A stretch of 64,000 nt of DNA from Nostoc sp. FACHB-280 (GTDB taxonomy: Bacteria; Cyanobacteriota; Cyanobacteriia; Cyanobacteriales; Nostocaceae). A model generated the notes under the pieces. That model made no database searches. It was not told the DNA's origin and saw nothing but the letters and a program-made list of their open reading frames with translations. The position numbers were made by a program, and so were the translations under genes. The stretch spans positions 1 to 64,000 of the forward strand of contig NZ_JACJSD010000013.1 of assembly GCF_014697615.1 (NCBI RefSeq), in the 5' to 3' direction. Below are positions 42,560-51,961 of the stretch, in pieces; positions within the stretch are counted from its first letter, which is position 1; the number at the start of each line of letters is the position of its first letter.

Positions 42560-45500
42560 CTATGCTTCTGGTAGTTCTTGGGAGAACTTTTTGTGAATTG
42601 TCTTGGATTTTTCGCCATCAGCCGCCACAGCAGTCATGATGTAGTCAATCAAGTTTTCTGAGAAGGGAACGCGGAGGTGAAATGTACCATCGGGTTTGAG
42701 CGCGATGGGATTCCCCGCAATATTCACAGTTGCATTGGGTTCTGTTGCACCGTGAATAATTAACTCGGCATCGGCGACAAACCAGAAATCGCGTTGGGGA
42801 CGGCTGAAGATGCGAACCGCTTGGGAACGAGCAATTGTTACCCAACCTTCGGTTTCTGTAGCATAGCCAAGTTCGATGAGATAATCGCGATCGCTGGTGG
42901 GAATTGCCACATAACGGTCATGGGTGATTTCTTCGCATTCATACTGCTGAATTAATTGGGGCGGCTGATAACTCATATCAATATCAGTCGCATCATAAAG
43001 CCGTAGTGCTAATTGTAAAATACCAGCATTTTGCAGCATTTGTTTGCGGGTTTCGGAAAGTTCCCAAGCCGCATAGGCCCATTTAGGAGTGCGTGGAGTC
43101 AGACTAATACTACTGCTGTCGATGGGTGAGGGGGATGTTTGCTCTTTAATTGCGGGATGTACATCTTCGGTAAACAGAGGGCTGAAGACGCGCACAATTG
43201 AAGAACGTGCAATACTTACCCAACGATCGCCAACAATAGAATAGCCAATTTCTGCAATGTAATCATGATCAGGTGTGGGGATACCCACAGAAGTATTGGA
43301 GGTGGCGAAGTCAAATTCGGATTGCTGGACTAATTGTGGCTGTTGATAGCTCATATCAATATTGGTAACATCATACAGCCGCACAGCTAATTGGAAAATG
43401 CCGCCATTTTGCAACATTTGTTTGCTGGTGTCGGAAATGTGCCAAGAAACCTCAGCTAATTGGTGTGTGCGTGGTATCAAACTCACGCTGCTGGTTTCAT
43501 CAACTAACACCACATTGGCAGCTTTATTAGTGACATGGGGACTGTCAAAGACACGGGCAATATCAGAATGAGCCAATGTCACCCAGCGATCATCTACATT
43601 GCCATAACCAATAGCTGCTATATAATCGCGCTCAGTTTCAGGAATCGCCACCGAGCCGCCAGAGGTGTGGATATCACATTCATATTGCTGCACCAAGTGG
43701 GGCTGTTGATAGCTCATATCAATATTGGTGACATCATACAGCCGCAAAATAAATTGGGATTGTCCGGCATTTTGCAGCATTTGTTGAGCAGTGGGGGAAA
43801 TGTCCCAAGTCACCTCGGCTAAATCATGGGTTTTGGGGATGAGAACCACTTTACTATAGGGATCAGCGATCGCTAAAATTTCCGTGGCGCTAATGGCTGG
43901 TGTTTGCGGTGTTGCTGCTGGTGGATTTATCCCCGACCAATCTCCTATCCCTGCACCTGGAAAACTTTCTGAATTAGTCACAATTAACTCCTCTGTTGCT
44001 TCTGGCTCAGGTTCTGCGGCATCTGCGACGAAATTCAATTTCTCGATTTCTGGGTCTATTTGCGAGTCTGTTGTGGGCAGATTTTCCGTGAGGTCAAAAT
44101 CCCAATCATCTTCATCTGTCGAGTTTTCGGTAATTTCTGGCAAGTCAATAGTTGCATTGATCTCTGTTTCTGTGGGACTGACTTCTAATGGTTCTGGAGT
44201 CGTTTCGACTGTGGCCTCTGGCTCGTCAGATATGGTTGATGATTCGGAATTGACTGTGGTTGACCTATCTAAAATTGGTGGATAGGCAGTATTCACAACT
44301 GCGGCTGGTGCTTCCATATCCCAAGGTGAGATGCTGAGATCGTCATTATTGTCTGGGCTGTGATGATTGTTGGAGTCTTTGCCAACAATAATGGAACCGA
44401 GCGCCGCCCCTGTACCTACAGCTAAAGCAGTATCTGTGGCGGAAGCTGCGATCGTGCCTTCCAGGACTTTTGCACCATTGTGATACCCATTACCGTTAGC
44501 CCAATTAGTGGGGGCAACTTCTGGCGGTTCGCTAATTGCTGTTGGTTCAGTGGCTGCGGCGATCTCTGGTGCAGGTGGTTGCGGGGTTGGGGGTGGTGTG
44601 TCTTCTGCTTCTGGGGGACTTGAGGGACTGGTTCTAATCATCCACAATAGCAAGCCTGCAATTACCGCTATGGGTAGCACTAACCACCACAGTGGTATTT
44701 GTCCTTGGGTGATAGGATTATTCGCGGCAGGTGCAGGGGTTTGCTGTTCAGCTGTAGCGGCTGGGGCAGTAGCAGGCTGTGGTGGTTGTTCACCTGTAGT
44801 AGCTGGGGCAGTGGAAGCTAATGGTTGCGGTTCCCCTGTGGCTGCTGCGGTGGGGGCTGTAGTGGCGATTGGTACTGGTGTCGTAAACGGAGCAGTACTA
44901 GCTTGCGGTGTGGCGGCTGGTGCCGATTGGGGATTGACAGCCAACAGTAGGGTAGGAGATTCACCTTTAGCGATCGCTGCTGCTTCTTCTGTTCTCGCTG
45001 TCTCTATCGCTTGTTTTCCTGGTTTTGCTAAAGCAAAGCCGAGAAAACCTGCGACAGCAGGGTTAGGATTCTTTTTATAAACGTAAACTAAAGGTTGAGA
45101 AAAAGGATATTTTGGATCATTGGGTAAAGCTTGATGTAAATGCAGTACCCGCACTCCAGGTAACTTACTGATTTGATTAACTCTGGCGTAACTAATGCCA
45201 TCTTTGCCCAGTTGTTTGACAATTTCGGCGGTATTATCTTCCGTTAATTTGGTAGCTGTATCTCCTGTAGAGAATTTTGCTGCTTTAAAGACTGGGTAAT
45301 TGTTGAGTGATTGACGTGTATCACTACTATCTGGACGATCAATAACTCTGATTTTGCCTGCTGGCCCGCCCAACTGTGACCAATCAGTAATACTTTTACC
45401 CCGGAAAATTCTGGCAAATTGTCTATCAGTCAAACTGCCTTTAAAGGGATTTTCTTCACCAACAATAATGGCAATTTTTTCGCGGTGTAACCGGACTTGC

Positions 45501-45871
45501 TCTAAACCTTGGGCTTTTTCTTCAGGAGTTAAACCACGCCCAATAGCTGCAATATCCGCTTGTCCTTCCAATACAGCTTTAATCGCTGCTTCTGTACCGT
45601 TGTTAGCAACTTCTACCTTTGTACCAGCAAACTGTTTCTCAAAACTTGCCTTCATGTTTTGATTCACCAGTGCCAAGGTACTAGAGCCATCAACACGCAC
45701 TGTAGATCCATTTTCCACTGTTTTGGGCAGTGAAAATGAGGGAGTGTCAGTGGCAGATTGTGCCAACACTGGTGCCGACACAAGCCAAGTCGCTGCCATC
45801 GGAGATGTAGCTAAAGCTAACGATAATACCAGGTTGACGATCGCACTATCTTGTTTTTGTTGTTGCCCCAT
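42560..45871 (-). CDS. PstS-like substrate-binding / DUF4912 fusion protein
   Basis: A very long exported or membrane protein, 1103 aa. A signal peptide (LVLSLALATSPMAATWLVSA) is followed by a phosphate-binding-protein-like domain (about 45-300, VDGSSTLALVNQNMKASFEKQF, DIAAIGRGLTPEEKAQG). Then come a Pro/Ala/Thr-rich linker, a transmembrane helix (about 395-415, PLWWLVLPIAVIAGLLLW) and a long acidic stretch. Three DUF4912 units follow, each with the phrases IPRTHDLAEVTWDIS, LRLYDVTNIDMSYQQP and IARS-VRVF. A last beta domain is NATVNIAGNPIALKPDGTFHLRVPF. DUF4912 units occur in cyanobacteria with unknown function. The topology suggests a periplasmic sensor tied to a cytoplasmic tail. Confidence 0.82.
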   Translation of the reverse strand: MGQQQKQDSAIVNLVLSLALATSPMAATWLVSAPVLAQSATDTPSFSLPKTVENGSTVRVDGSSTLALVNQNMKASFEKQFAGTKVEVANNGTEAAIKAVLEGQADIAAIGRGLTPEEKAQGLEQVRLHREKIAIIVGEENPFKGSLTDRQFARIFRGKSITDWSQLGGPAGKIRVIDRPDSSDTRQSLNNYPVFKAAKFSTGDTATKLTEDNTAEIVKQLGKDGISYARVNQISKLPGVRVLHLHQALPNDPKYPFSQPLVYVYKKNPNPAVAGFLGFALAKPGKQAIETARTEEAAAIAKGESPTLLLAVNPQSAPAATPQASTAPFTTPVPIATTAPTAAATGEPQPLASTAPATTGEQPPQPATAPAATAEQQTPAPAANNPITQGQIPLWWLVLPIAVIAGLLLWMIRTSPSSPPEAEDTPPPTPQPPAPEIAAATEPTAISEPPEVAPTNWANGNGYHNGAKVLEGTIAASATDTALAVGTGAALGSIIVGKDSNNHHSPDNNDDLSISPWDMEAPAAVVNTAYPPILDRSTTVNSESSTISDEPEATVETTPEPLEVSPTETEINATIDLPEITENSTDEDDWDFDLTENLPTTDSQIDPEIEKLNFVADAAEPEPEATEELIVTNSESFPGAGIGDWSGINPPAATPQTPAISATEILAIADPYSKVVLIPKTHDLAEVTWDISPTAQQMLQNAGQSQFILRLYDVTNIDMSYQQPHLVQQYECDIHTSGGSVAIPETERDYIAAIGYGNVDDRWVTLAHSDIARVFDSPHVTNKAANVVLVDETSSVSLIPRTHQLAEVSWHISDTSKQMLQNGGIFQLAVRLYDVTNIDMSYQQPQLVQQSEFDFATSNTSVGIPTPDHDYIAEIGYSIVGDRWVSIARSSIVRVFSPLFTEDVHPAIKEQTSPSPIDSSSISLTPRTPKWAYAAWELSETRKQMLQNAGILQLALRLYDATDIDMSYQPPQLIQQYECEEITHDRYVAIPTSDRDYLIELGYATETEGWVTIARSQAVRIFSRPQRDFWFVADAELIIHGATEPNATVNIAGNPIALKPDGTFHLRVPFSENLIDYIMTAVAADGEKSKTIHKKFSQELPEA

Positions 45872-46307
45872 AAGCTCCTAATCCCAGGTACAGAAAACAG
45901 CCAGTCCTCAATGTGATTTTTTGATCCAAGAGGAGACGCGCTAATTATACATCTGGTGTCAAGTTTCTTTGAAAAATGTGTGACTTATGTGTCCGAATCT
46001 ATACTGTGTTTTACTTTATCTTGACTTTTACTATTCTTCATGCTTTGTTTAGCTTTTTTAAACCATTCAGCAGCAAATAGGTGACAGGTTAGAGGTTACA
46101 GGTGATAGGTGACAGAGTTAAAAGTTTGTTACTGTCGTTTAAATTTACCGATGTCCTAACCAACTTGGATACTACGAGAGATGTCGATGTAACTAACACA
46201 TTTATGCCTAATTAGCCTAGGTTTTTTTCATAAAAATATACACACCTGAGATTGATGTATGAAATTGAGGTGTTAAGTGTGGGTATAGTATTTTTACACC
46301 CAAGTCT
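45872..46307. other. Intergenic region with a TGTCACC-type repeat
   Basis: 436 bp between the PstS-like/DUF4912 gene and coaR. It includes a short TAGAGGTTACAGGTGATAGGTGACAG repeat tract near 46080-46115. No gene was recognised. Confidence 0.5.
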
Positions 46308-47411
46308 CTAGCCTCCTGATAAATAACAGTGACAATTCGGCTTTTCAATGAGTGACTCAACCAAGGCATTGAGGGCTGTGGCTGCTAGTAAACCACCGCC
46401 TAAAGTGCCTTCTGTGGTGATTGTGGGAATTGCTTGTTGGATAATTTGGCGTTTGGCGGCGGGTGCATGGCTAAAGCCGATGGGCATTCCAATTATTAGG
46501 GCGGGTAGAATTTTTTGTGCTTTGATGGCTGTGCAGGCTGCTAATAATACAGAGGGTGCATAACCAATAACTACAATGCTACCTTGAGAGACTTGTAATA
46601 ATTTTTCTTGCCATTCTTGATGTTGCCAAAATTCCTGTTCGGCTTCTGTGGCGGTGGTGATGTGGGGGTTATTAATTAAAGTTGTGATGCGACAACCCAA
46701 ATGAGCTAATCTTGTTTGATCTAAAGCGGCGGCAACGGTAGGAATATCAACAAAAATCTCACAATTGGCTGATAAGGCGTGACGACTAGCGGCGATCGCT
46801 CCAGCACTGACTCTCACAAAAGATGCTAAACTCACATCGCCACAGGCTAAAACCAACTGTGAAATTAGGTGTTGTTCAATTTCAGAACGGTCAGATAAAT
46901 CAGGTAACAAACGTTGTAGAGATTCAGCAAATGCTTCTGAGTGGGTGTGTACCTGGGCATCTAAACCACTCCAAAGTTGTTCTAAGCCGCCTAATCCTAT
47001 TTGGGTTTCGACTTCTAACAATTTTAGTTGGGCTAGGACTTCCGCCTGCATAATTTGACAATGGCGATCGCGTCCTAATAATCCTTCTAAGGCTGAGGCA
47101 GTTTGTCGCAATTGGGCAATTTGCTGCATAATCGCCCGATACTGTTGTTGTAATTGTGCTGTCAGAGTTTCGGTTTCTGGTTCCATCTCCAAAATGTGGC
47201 GGATGTGGTTGAGTTGGAACCCTTGTTGCTTCAGCGCCACAATTCTTTGCAGCCGGATGACATCTTGTTCTGTGTAAAGACGATAGTTACTCGGCGATCT
47301 GACTGGTTGCGGCAACAAACCTAATTGATGGTAATGTCGTACCATACGCGGCGTAATGCCACCACCAACCGCTTCCGTTAGTTCTTTGATTGTTAAAGAA
47401 CAATTATTCAT
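46308..47411 (-). CDS. coaR: CoaR-type cobalt-responsive regulator (MerR-precorrin isomerase fusion)
   Basis: A 367-aa fusion. Residues 1-75 form a MerR helix-turn-helix (LTIKELTEAVGGGITPRMVRHYHQLGLLP), then a dimer helix. Residues about 165-360 form a precorrin-8X methylmutase (CobH/CbiC) domain (RVSAGAIAASRHAL, VVIGYAPSVLLAACTAI, ALIIGMPIGF-HAPAAKR). The last residues contain the Cys-His-Cys motif (NCHCYLSGG). This exact layout defines CoaR of Synechocystis, which senses cobalt through that CHC motif and switches on the coaT efflux ATPase, normally divergent to coaR. Here no coaT-like gene lies on either side; a MITE fills the upstream region. Confidence 0.88.
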   Translation of the reverse strand: MNNCSLTIKELTEAVGGGITPRMVRHYHQLGLLPQPVRSPSNYRLYTEQDVIRLQRIVALKQQGFQLNHIRHILEMEPETETLTAQLQQQYRAIMQQIAQLRQTASALEGLLGRDRHCQIMQAEVLAQLKLLEVETQIGLGGLEQLWSGLDAQVHTHSEAFAESLQRLLPDLSDRSEIEQHLISQLVLACGDVSLASFVRVSAGAIAASRHALSANCEIFVDIPTVAAALDQTRLAHLGCRITTLINNPHITTATEAEQEFWQHQEWQEKLLQVSQGSIVVIGYAPSVLLAACTAIKAQKILPALIIGMPIGFSHAPAAKRQIIQQAIPTITTEGTLGGGLLAATALNALVESLIEKPNCHCYLSGG

Positions 47412-47465
47412 ACATCACAGCCAAGCTAACCACATACTATTATTTTGAGGTGTAGACGAGATAAC

Positions 47466-47582
47466 AAGACTTACTCACAGGCTACGGGAAATCGTAGACG
47501 CGCAAGCGGCTTCCCGCAGGGTACCACAGAGACGCAGAGTTCACGGAGAAATAGGAGTTTGAGAGGTTTTTGCGTAAGTCCT
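47466..47582. repeat. MITE-like repeat, family A copy 3
   Basis: The left end AAGACTTACTCA (47466) is degenerate and the right end TGCGTAAGTCCT (47571-47582) perfect; inside is GCGCAAGCGGCTTCCCGCAGG. It lies upstream of coaR, where a divergent target promoter would be expected. Confidence 0.8.
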
Positions 47583-47614
47583 AGATAAATTTAATTTCAT
47601 AAGTAAGAATAGTC

Positions 47615-47648
47615 AGATCCCCGACTTCTTTGGAGAAGTCGGGGATCT
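47615..47648. repeat. Perfect hairpin AGATCCCCGACTTCT
   Basis: AGATCCCCGACTTCT (47615-47629) and AGAAGTCGGGGATCT (47634-47648) form a 15-bp perfect stem 12 bp after the carotenoid oxygenase stop. There is no T-tract on the minus strand. It is a dispersed cyanobacterial palindrome that may still act as a transcript end. Confidence 0.7.
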
Positions 47649-47659
47649 CGTGCAATTAA

Positions 47660-49048
47660 CTAAAACCCTTGTAACTGTTTCTCAGTCACCCAAGCAGCAT
47701 GAAACCCATAAGGTACACGTTGGGGAATTAGCACTCGTGCTACAGGTTCACCAGTAATATCTTGAGCATTCATCACCAATAATTCTGAAGTATTGGCTGT
47801 CTCATCGTGGACAAAAGTCATTAACCAGCCATCATCTTCAGCCGTGGCGTGAGGACGCGGTGCAAATACAGACTCACCACCATAACGCCCTTGCCCAAAT
47901 TCATGAATTTGGGATGTACCATGATCAAAATCATATTTAATTACACCGTCGAATAAAGGCACAGGTGTAGGGGCGCTTTTATTCACGTAGCCATAGCGAG
48001 TTTGTCGCCCCAACAAGTTTTCGTTGACGCGGGGAAATTCCCCAGCTATGTCATCTAATCTGGACTCAGACACAGCGCCAGTCTTGAGGTTAAACCGCCA
48101 TTGATGGAGTCGGGGAATATTCCCATCAGGATCATCAACGCCATTAACACCCAACACAGAAGTAGAACTCATTCGACAGGCGATTAAGACGACTTCATCA
48201 CCTTGCTGATAGGCGTTGAGGGTATGAAACACATAGCAAGCGGGACTTTCAAACCATTGAATCTTGCTGTTATCACCGTGACGTGGGAGAATGCCAAAAC
48301 GACTGGGGCGATCGCACTCAAACATGATCATGGGTTTTCCCTGCTGTATCCTTGCTGGATTGAAGGTCAAGGGTAAATCCATAAAAATTGTATAGTCTTC
48401 TGTAATGGCAAAGTCGTGCATCATCACAGGTTCAGGAATTTCAATCGGTACAGTGAATAACAACTCCCCGGTGGCGGAAACTATGCCGTATTGCAAATAT
48501 GGCGGCGTAAATGAATAGCCAAAAAACACCATTTCACCCGTAATTGGATCTACCTTTGGGTGTGCCGTAAACGGTGAAACAAGTTTGTCATTATATGTTT
48601 GTTCGCCAATTGTCTTTAACTCAGGTACTTGAATTGCATGAGGCGCACCAGCTTCCCACACTGCTAACAACTGACCACTATGCCACACTAAAGCAGTATT
48701 GGCGGTATTTCTCGATATTGTCGGCGCATCTGTTTGTGGTGGTTCTAGCAACCCAGTAAATATTGCTTTACCCGCTTCATGTTCTGTTTGCCATTTTTGC
48801 GTCTGCACATAACGGTTGCGATAAACCGCTTTACCGCCACTAATTCTGACACCGTGCAGCATTCCATCTCCATCAAACCAGTGATATTGACCAAGAGGTG
48901 AATATTGTGGGTTAGGGCCATTTCGCACAAACATCCCTGATAGTTCTGGTGGTAGTTCACCAATTACTTGCAGGTTTTCTGCCGTAATTTCTGCTGAAAT
49001 TGGTGCAAAATTGCCATCAAGATAAGGATTTACTGCTGTTGTGGTCAT
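47660..49048 (-). CDS. Carotenoid oxygenase (retinal pigment epithelium-type dioxygenase)
   Basis: A 462-aa member of the carotenoid cleavage dioxygenase family, a seven-bladed beta propeller with an Fe(II) held by four His. The His positions are seen in FTAHPKVDPITGEMVFFGYS, MMHDFAITEDYTIFMDLPL, YVFHTLNAY and VPYGFHAAWV. N-terminal phrases MFVRNGPNPQYSPLGQYHWFDGDGML are characteristic. The enzyme splits carotenoids or apocarotenoids; the regiochemistry cannot be read. Membrane association is typical of the family. It is a single gene, with a perfect hairpin after it. Confidence 0.93.
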   Translation of the reverse strand: MTTTAVNPYLDGNFAPISAEITAENLQVIGELPPELSGMFVRNGPNPQYSPLGQYHWFDGDGMLHGVRISGGKAVYRNRYVQTQKWQTEHEAGKAIFTGLLEPPQTDAPTISRNTANTALVWHSGQLLAVWEAGAPHAIQVPELKTIGEQTYNDKLVSPFTAHPKVDPITGEMVFFGYSFTPPYLQYGIVSATGELLFTVPIEIPEPVMMHDFAITEDYTIFMDLPLTFNPARIQQGKPMIMFECDRPSRFGILPRHGDNSKIQWFESPACYVFHTLNAYQQGDEVVLIACRMSSTSVLGVNGVDDPDGNIPRLHQWRFNLKTGAVSESRLDDIAGEFPRVNENLLGRQTRYGYVNKSAPTPVPLFDGVIKYDFDHGTSQIHEFGQGRYGGESVFAPRPHATAEDDGWLMTFVHDETANTSELLVMNAQDITGEPVARVLIPQRVPYGFHAAWVTEKQLQGF

Positions 49049-49402
49049 GATGTTGTCTACAAAACTCTGTGAATTTGCAATAGTACTTAATCTAATGATG
49101 ACAATATAGCAATCCTAGTAGGGAACAGGTGAGGTGTGGGAGGTTTGGGAGGGGTGGGAGGATGGTGAAGAAATCTTTCCCCCCACACTCCCCTCTCTTC
49201 CCACACTCCCAGAAGAGGCTAGTCAGCGAATAGGGTGCGCTAACAGTGTTAACGCACCCTACAAAAATTAATAGATTGTTGACAAAAGTAGATATATCTA
49301 AATAAAACCTACAAATGTAACCTCATGCAATATTGATAACTTGCCAAGCGTTGATAGTTGTAGTAAATATCTACGCTTCAAATATTTACTTAATATTTAA
49401 AC
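49049..49402. other. Intergenic region with GTTAACGCACCC-type hairpin
   Basis: 354 bp. TAGGGTGCG (49231-49239) and CGCACCCTA (49253-49261) bracket an inner inverted part (TTAACA/TGTTAA region), a dispersed cyanobacterial palindrome. A pyrimidine/purine-rich tract of GGGAGG/CCCTCC type precedes it at 49135-49215. No gene was recognised. Confidence 0.55.
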
Positions 49403-49582
49403 TTATGATTGTTGAGGCCCTTTAGCATCGCATTCTCTATGCCAGCATCTTTTGAGCAAATCAATCCGCCAGCTATGGGCAAAGCGTTGGGGATTTAATT
49501 CTAGTTGATGATCACGGCTAAATAAGGGCTGGTTGAGATATTGCCAAAGAGGAAATTTAATCTTGGTGTGTTTTTCTGCCAT
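49403..49582 (-). CDS. Small protein, unknown
   Basis: A 59-aa frame starting MAEKHTKIKFPLWQY with ...QPLFSRDHQLELNPQRFAHSW and ending in a Cys/Trp-rich piece RCWHRECDAKGPQQS. Composition and well-ordered codons look real, and small basic proteins of this kind occur conserved in cyanobacteria. The start ATG at 49582 has AAGAGG-like sequence before it on the minus strand only weakly. No domain was recognised. Confidence 0.5.
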   Translation of the reverse strand: MAEKHTKIKFPLWQYLNQPLFSRDHQLELNPQRFAHSWRIDLLKRCWHRECDAKGPQQS

Positions 49583-49976
49583 AAGAGGAACAAAGGAAAT
49601 ATATATAAGCGATCGCTTTATAGCAGCAGTGGAAATTTTTACTAAAAACTACCACTTACTGATTTTCTAGTTAAAGATGACATGATAAGTCTTCAATTGT
49701 CCTGGTGACAATTGCGGAATTTTACGTAAAGTTTTCTGTCCAGTTCGTTAGACTTAAGATAATTTTAAAAGTTCCTAAAGCTTAATACTGCTTGGTTCTG
49801 ACTGCTGTGACTGGCGGTTGTACTGAGTTCGTATCGGATATAGGTGTCTGTTTATCAGAGAAATTCTGACTGTTTGCCATCCTCGCAACACATTTATATA
49901 TCCTGAAACCAACACTTGAGTTACCATGTCTGCTATTGCTTTTGTGCATTTGCGTGGGGAGTAGTGAAAAATCAAT
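49583..49976. other. Intergenic region upstream of the kinase-like gene
   Basis: 394 bp between the small minus-strand gene and the plus-strand kinase-like gene. It should hold both promoters. Frames here on the minus strand are short and uninformative. No RNA gene was recognised. Confidence 0.4.
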
Positions 49977-51095
49977 ATGGCAACAGTTATCAGTCAGCAA
50001 AGCGTCGAGAAGTTAGTTGGCATTGCCGAGCAGTTTGTACTTCAAGGTAAGGTTAAGAGTGTCACAGCATTTGGCAGTGGAAATATTAATGACACTTTTT
50101 TAGTGACTCTCGATAGTGCAACCCCAGAACATGTTGTTTTACAGCGTATCAACACCCAAGTATTTCGCCAGCCGCAGCTGATTATGCAGAATATGCGGAT
50201 TTTTAGCGATCATGTTTATCAACGTTTGCAATGTACACCCCTCAACCGTCGCTGGGAAGTACCACGGGTGTTGTCAACTCAGGATGCTCAAGATTATTAC
50301 ATTGATGCGGAGGGTGATTTTTGGCGAGCGATTAGCTTTATTCAAAACTCACAGTCTTTTGATAGGATGCCAAATATTGAATATGCCCAGGAAATTGGCT
50401 ATGGCTTGGGGATGTTTCATAATTTGATTAGCGATTTACCACCAGAAAAATTAGCTGATACGCTGGCAGGTTTCCACATTACACCGCTTTATCTACGTCA
50501 TTATCAAGAAGTTTTAGCCAATATTAGCCCAAAATCATCGCCGGAAGTAAATTATGGCTTGCAGTTTGTGAGCGATCGCACCACTTCTGCACATATCCTA
50601 GAAGATGCTAAAGTTCAAGGCCTACTACCATTACGCTTGATGCACGGTGATCCTAAAATTAACAACGTCTTGTTTGATACATCAACCAACAAAGCTGCCA
50701 GTGTAATTGACTTGGATACCGTCAAGCCAGGGCTAATACATTATGATATTGGTGACTGTTTGCGCTCTGGTTGCAATCCAGTTGGCGAAGAAACCGACGA
50801 TTGGGATAGTGTTTATTTTGACACTGACTTATGCGCGGGAATTTTACAAGGTTATCTGGCGGTAGCTAAGGCGTTTTTGACAGAAAATGATTACGCCTAT
50901 ATGTACGATGGCATTCGCTTGATTACTTTTGAATTGGGATTGCGGTTTTTTACCGATTACTTAGCCGGGAATGTTTATTTTAAAGTCAAGCATCCAGAAC
51001 ATAACTTAGCAAGGGCGATCGTGCAGTTTAAGCTAACCGAAAGTATCGAATCCCAAGAAACCCAAATTCGCCAGATTATTCAGGATATGAAATGA
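49977..51095 (+). CDS. Aminoglycoside-phosphotransferase-family kinase
   Basis: A 372-aa protein of the APH/choline-kinase fold. A possible nucleotide-binding loop is VTAFGSGNINDTFLVTL with the Lys/Arg strand HVVLQRINTQVF. The catalytic loop is LMHGDPKINNVLFD (HGDxxxxN), followed by the metal-binding VIDLDTVKPGLIHYDIGDCLRSGCNP. Homologues phosphorylate small sugars or amino-alcohols; the family is not necessarily linked to antibiotic resistance. Its stop overlaps the start of the DOMON-like gene (ATGA), so the two are co-translated and probably work in one pathway. Confidence 0.85.
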   Translation: MATVISQQSVEKLVGIAEQFVLQGKVKSVTAFGSGNINDTFLVTLDSATPEHVVLQRINTQVFRQPQLIMQNMRIFSDHVYQRLQCTPLNRRWEVPRVLSTQDAQDYYIDAEGDFWRAISFIQNSQSFDRMPNIEYAQEIGYGLGMFHNLISDLPPEKLADTLAGFHITPLYLRHYQEVLANISPKSSPEVNYGLQFVSDRTTSAHILEDAKVQGLLPLRLMHGDPKINNVLFDTSTNKAASVIDLDTVKPGLIHYDIGDCLRSGCNPVGEETDDWDSVYFDTDLCAGILQGYLAVAKAFLTENDYAYMYDGIRLITFELGLRFFTDYLAGNVYFKVKHPEHNLARAIVQFKLTESIESQETQIRQIIQDMK

Positions 51096-51631
51096 ACGCG
51101 CAAAAATTTACTTTGCAACCTTTTAAATCTGACAATTTGCTACCGAATGTCCAAATTATTGGTAATATTGCCCGCAATGATCATCAACTAATGATTACCT
51201 ACAGCTTAATCGGTAATTTAACAGATATTATGATTGCGCCACCGTCAGATACGCCCACCCGCAAAGATGGACTCTGGGAAGATACCTGTTTTGAGTTTTT
51301 TGTAGGAATCCAAGACTCAGAATGCTATTGGGAATTTAACCTTTCCCCATCTGGACACTGGAATTTGTATCGCTTTACAGGTTATCGTCAAGGAATGGAA
51401 ACGGAAACAGCTTTGACAACTTTGCCATTTCATATTGACCATCAAGCAGAGATTTTTACCCTGCATTTAGATGTAGACTTGGTTAAAATTGTGGCATCCA
51501 ACCAAGACATTGATGTAGCAATCACGACTGTGGTTAAACAAAAAAATCATCAAGTGTCTTATTGGGCGTTAGCGCATAAAGGTGATGAAGCTGATTTTCA
51601 CTTGCGGGATAGTTTTTTAATTCGCTTGTAA
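51092..51631 (+). CDS. DOMON-like domain protein
   Basis: A 179-aa beta-sandwich protein resembling DOMON/DOMON-like domains (ligand- or sugar-binding). Phrases are MITYSLIGNLTDIMIAPPS, RKDGLWEDTCFEFFVGIQDSECYWEFNLSPSGHWNLYRF and ISYWALAHKG...FHLRDSFLI near the end. It has no signal peptide and so is probably cytoplasmic. It overlaps the kinase-like gene by 4 bp. The ligand is unknown. Confidence 0.8.
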   Translation: MNAQKFTLQPFKSDNLLPNVQIIGNIARNDHQLMITYSLIGNLTDIMIAPPSDTPTRKDGLWEDTCFEFFVGIQDSECYWEFNLSPSGHWNLYRFTGYRQGMETETALTTLPFHIDHQAEIFTLHLDVDLVKIVASNQDIDVAITTVVKQKNHQVSYWALAHKGDEADFHLRDSFLIRL

Positions 51632-51808
51632 ATCAAAATTGCCACAGATGGATAGACAGAACCTAGACACAGCAAGAATTCCCAATATTAAAGATGCTAT
51701 GAGGGGTCTAACCCATCAGGGGGTTAACCCAGCAGACGTAATGCAACCAGGAAAAATACAATCTTAGTAATCGATTACTTTGTTCAGGGTTTTATAGGCT
51801 ATATATTA

Positions 51809-51847
51809 AAGCGATCGCTACCACGGAACTGCGATCGCTTTTTATTT
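51809..51847 (+). terminator. HIP1-built intrinsic terminator
   Basis: AAGCGATCGC (51809-51818) pairs with GCGATCGCTT (51831-51840), followed by TTTATTT. The stem is made of two HIP1 octamers. It ends the kinase/DOMON transcript. Confidence 0.7.
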
Positions 51848-51903
51848 ATGGGTGTAAGAGAGTAAGGGTTTAGGGGTGTAAAAAGAAAAATAGAACTAGA
51901 AAT

Positions 51904-51960
51904 TTTCTATCACCTATCACCTGTAACCTGTAACCTATCACCCATAACCTTTAAAACCTA
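51904..51960. repeat. Short tandem repeat tract CACCTGTAACC type
   Basis: Variants of TATCACCTGTAACCTGTAACC directly before the YdcF-family gene. Further tracts of the same family lie at 52757-52800, 46080-46115, 25281-25337 and 8212-8238. Confidence 0.75.
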
Positions 51961-51961
51961 T

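Noticed and set aside
43884-45080. Long open frames on the plus strand opposite the PstS-like/DUF4912 gene
   Set aside because: They are Gly/Ala/Val-rich antisense shadows of a Pro/Ala/Thr-rich coding region, with no recognisable domain.
49775-50000. Two overlapping minus-strand frames just before the kinase-like gene
   Set aside because: Both are short, overlap each other and the kinase start, and have no domain character.
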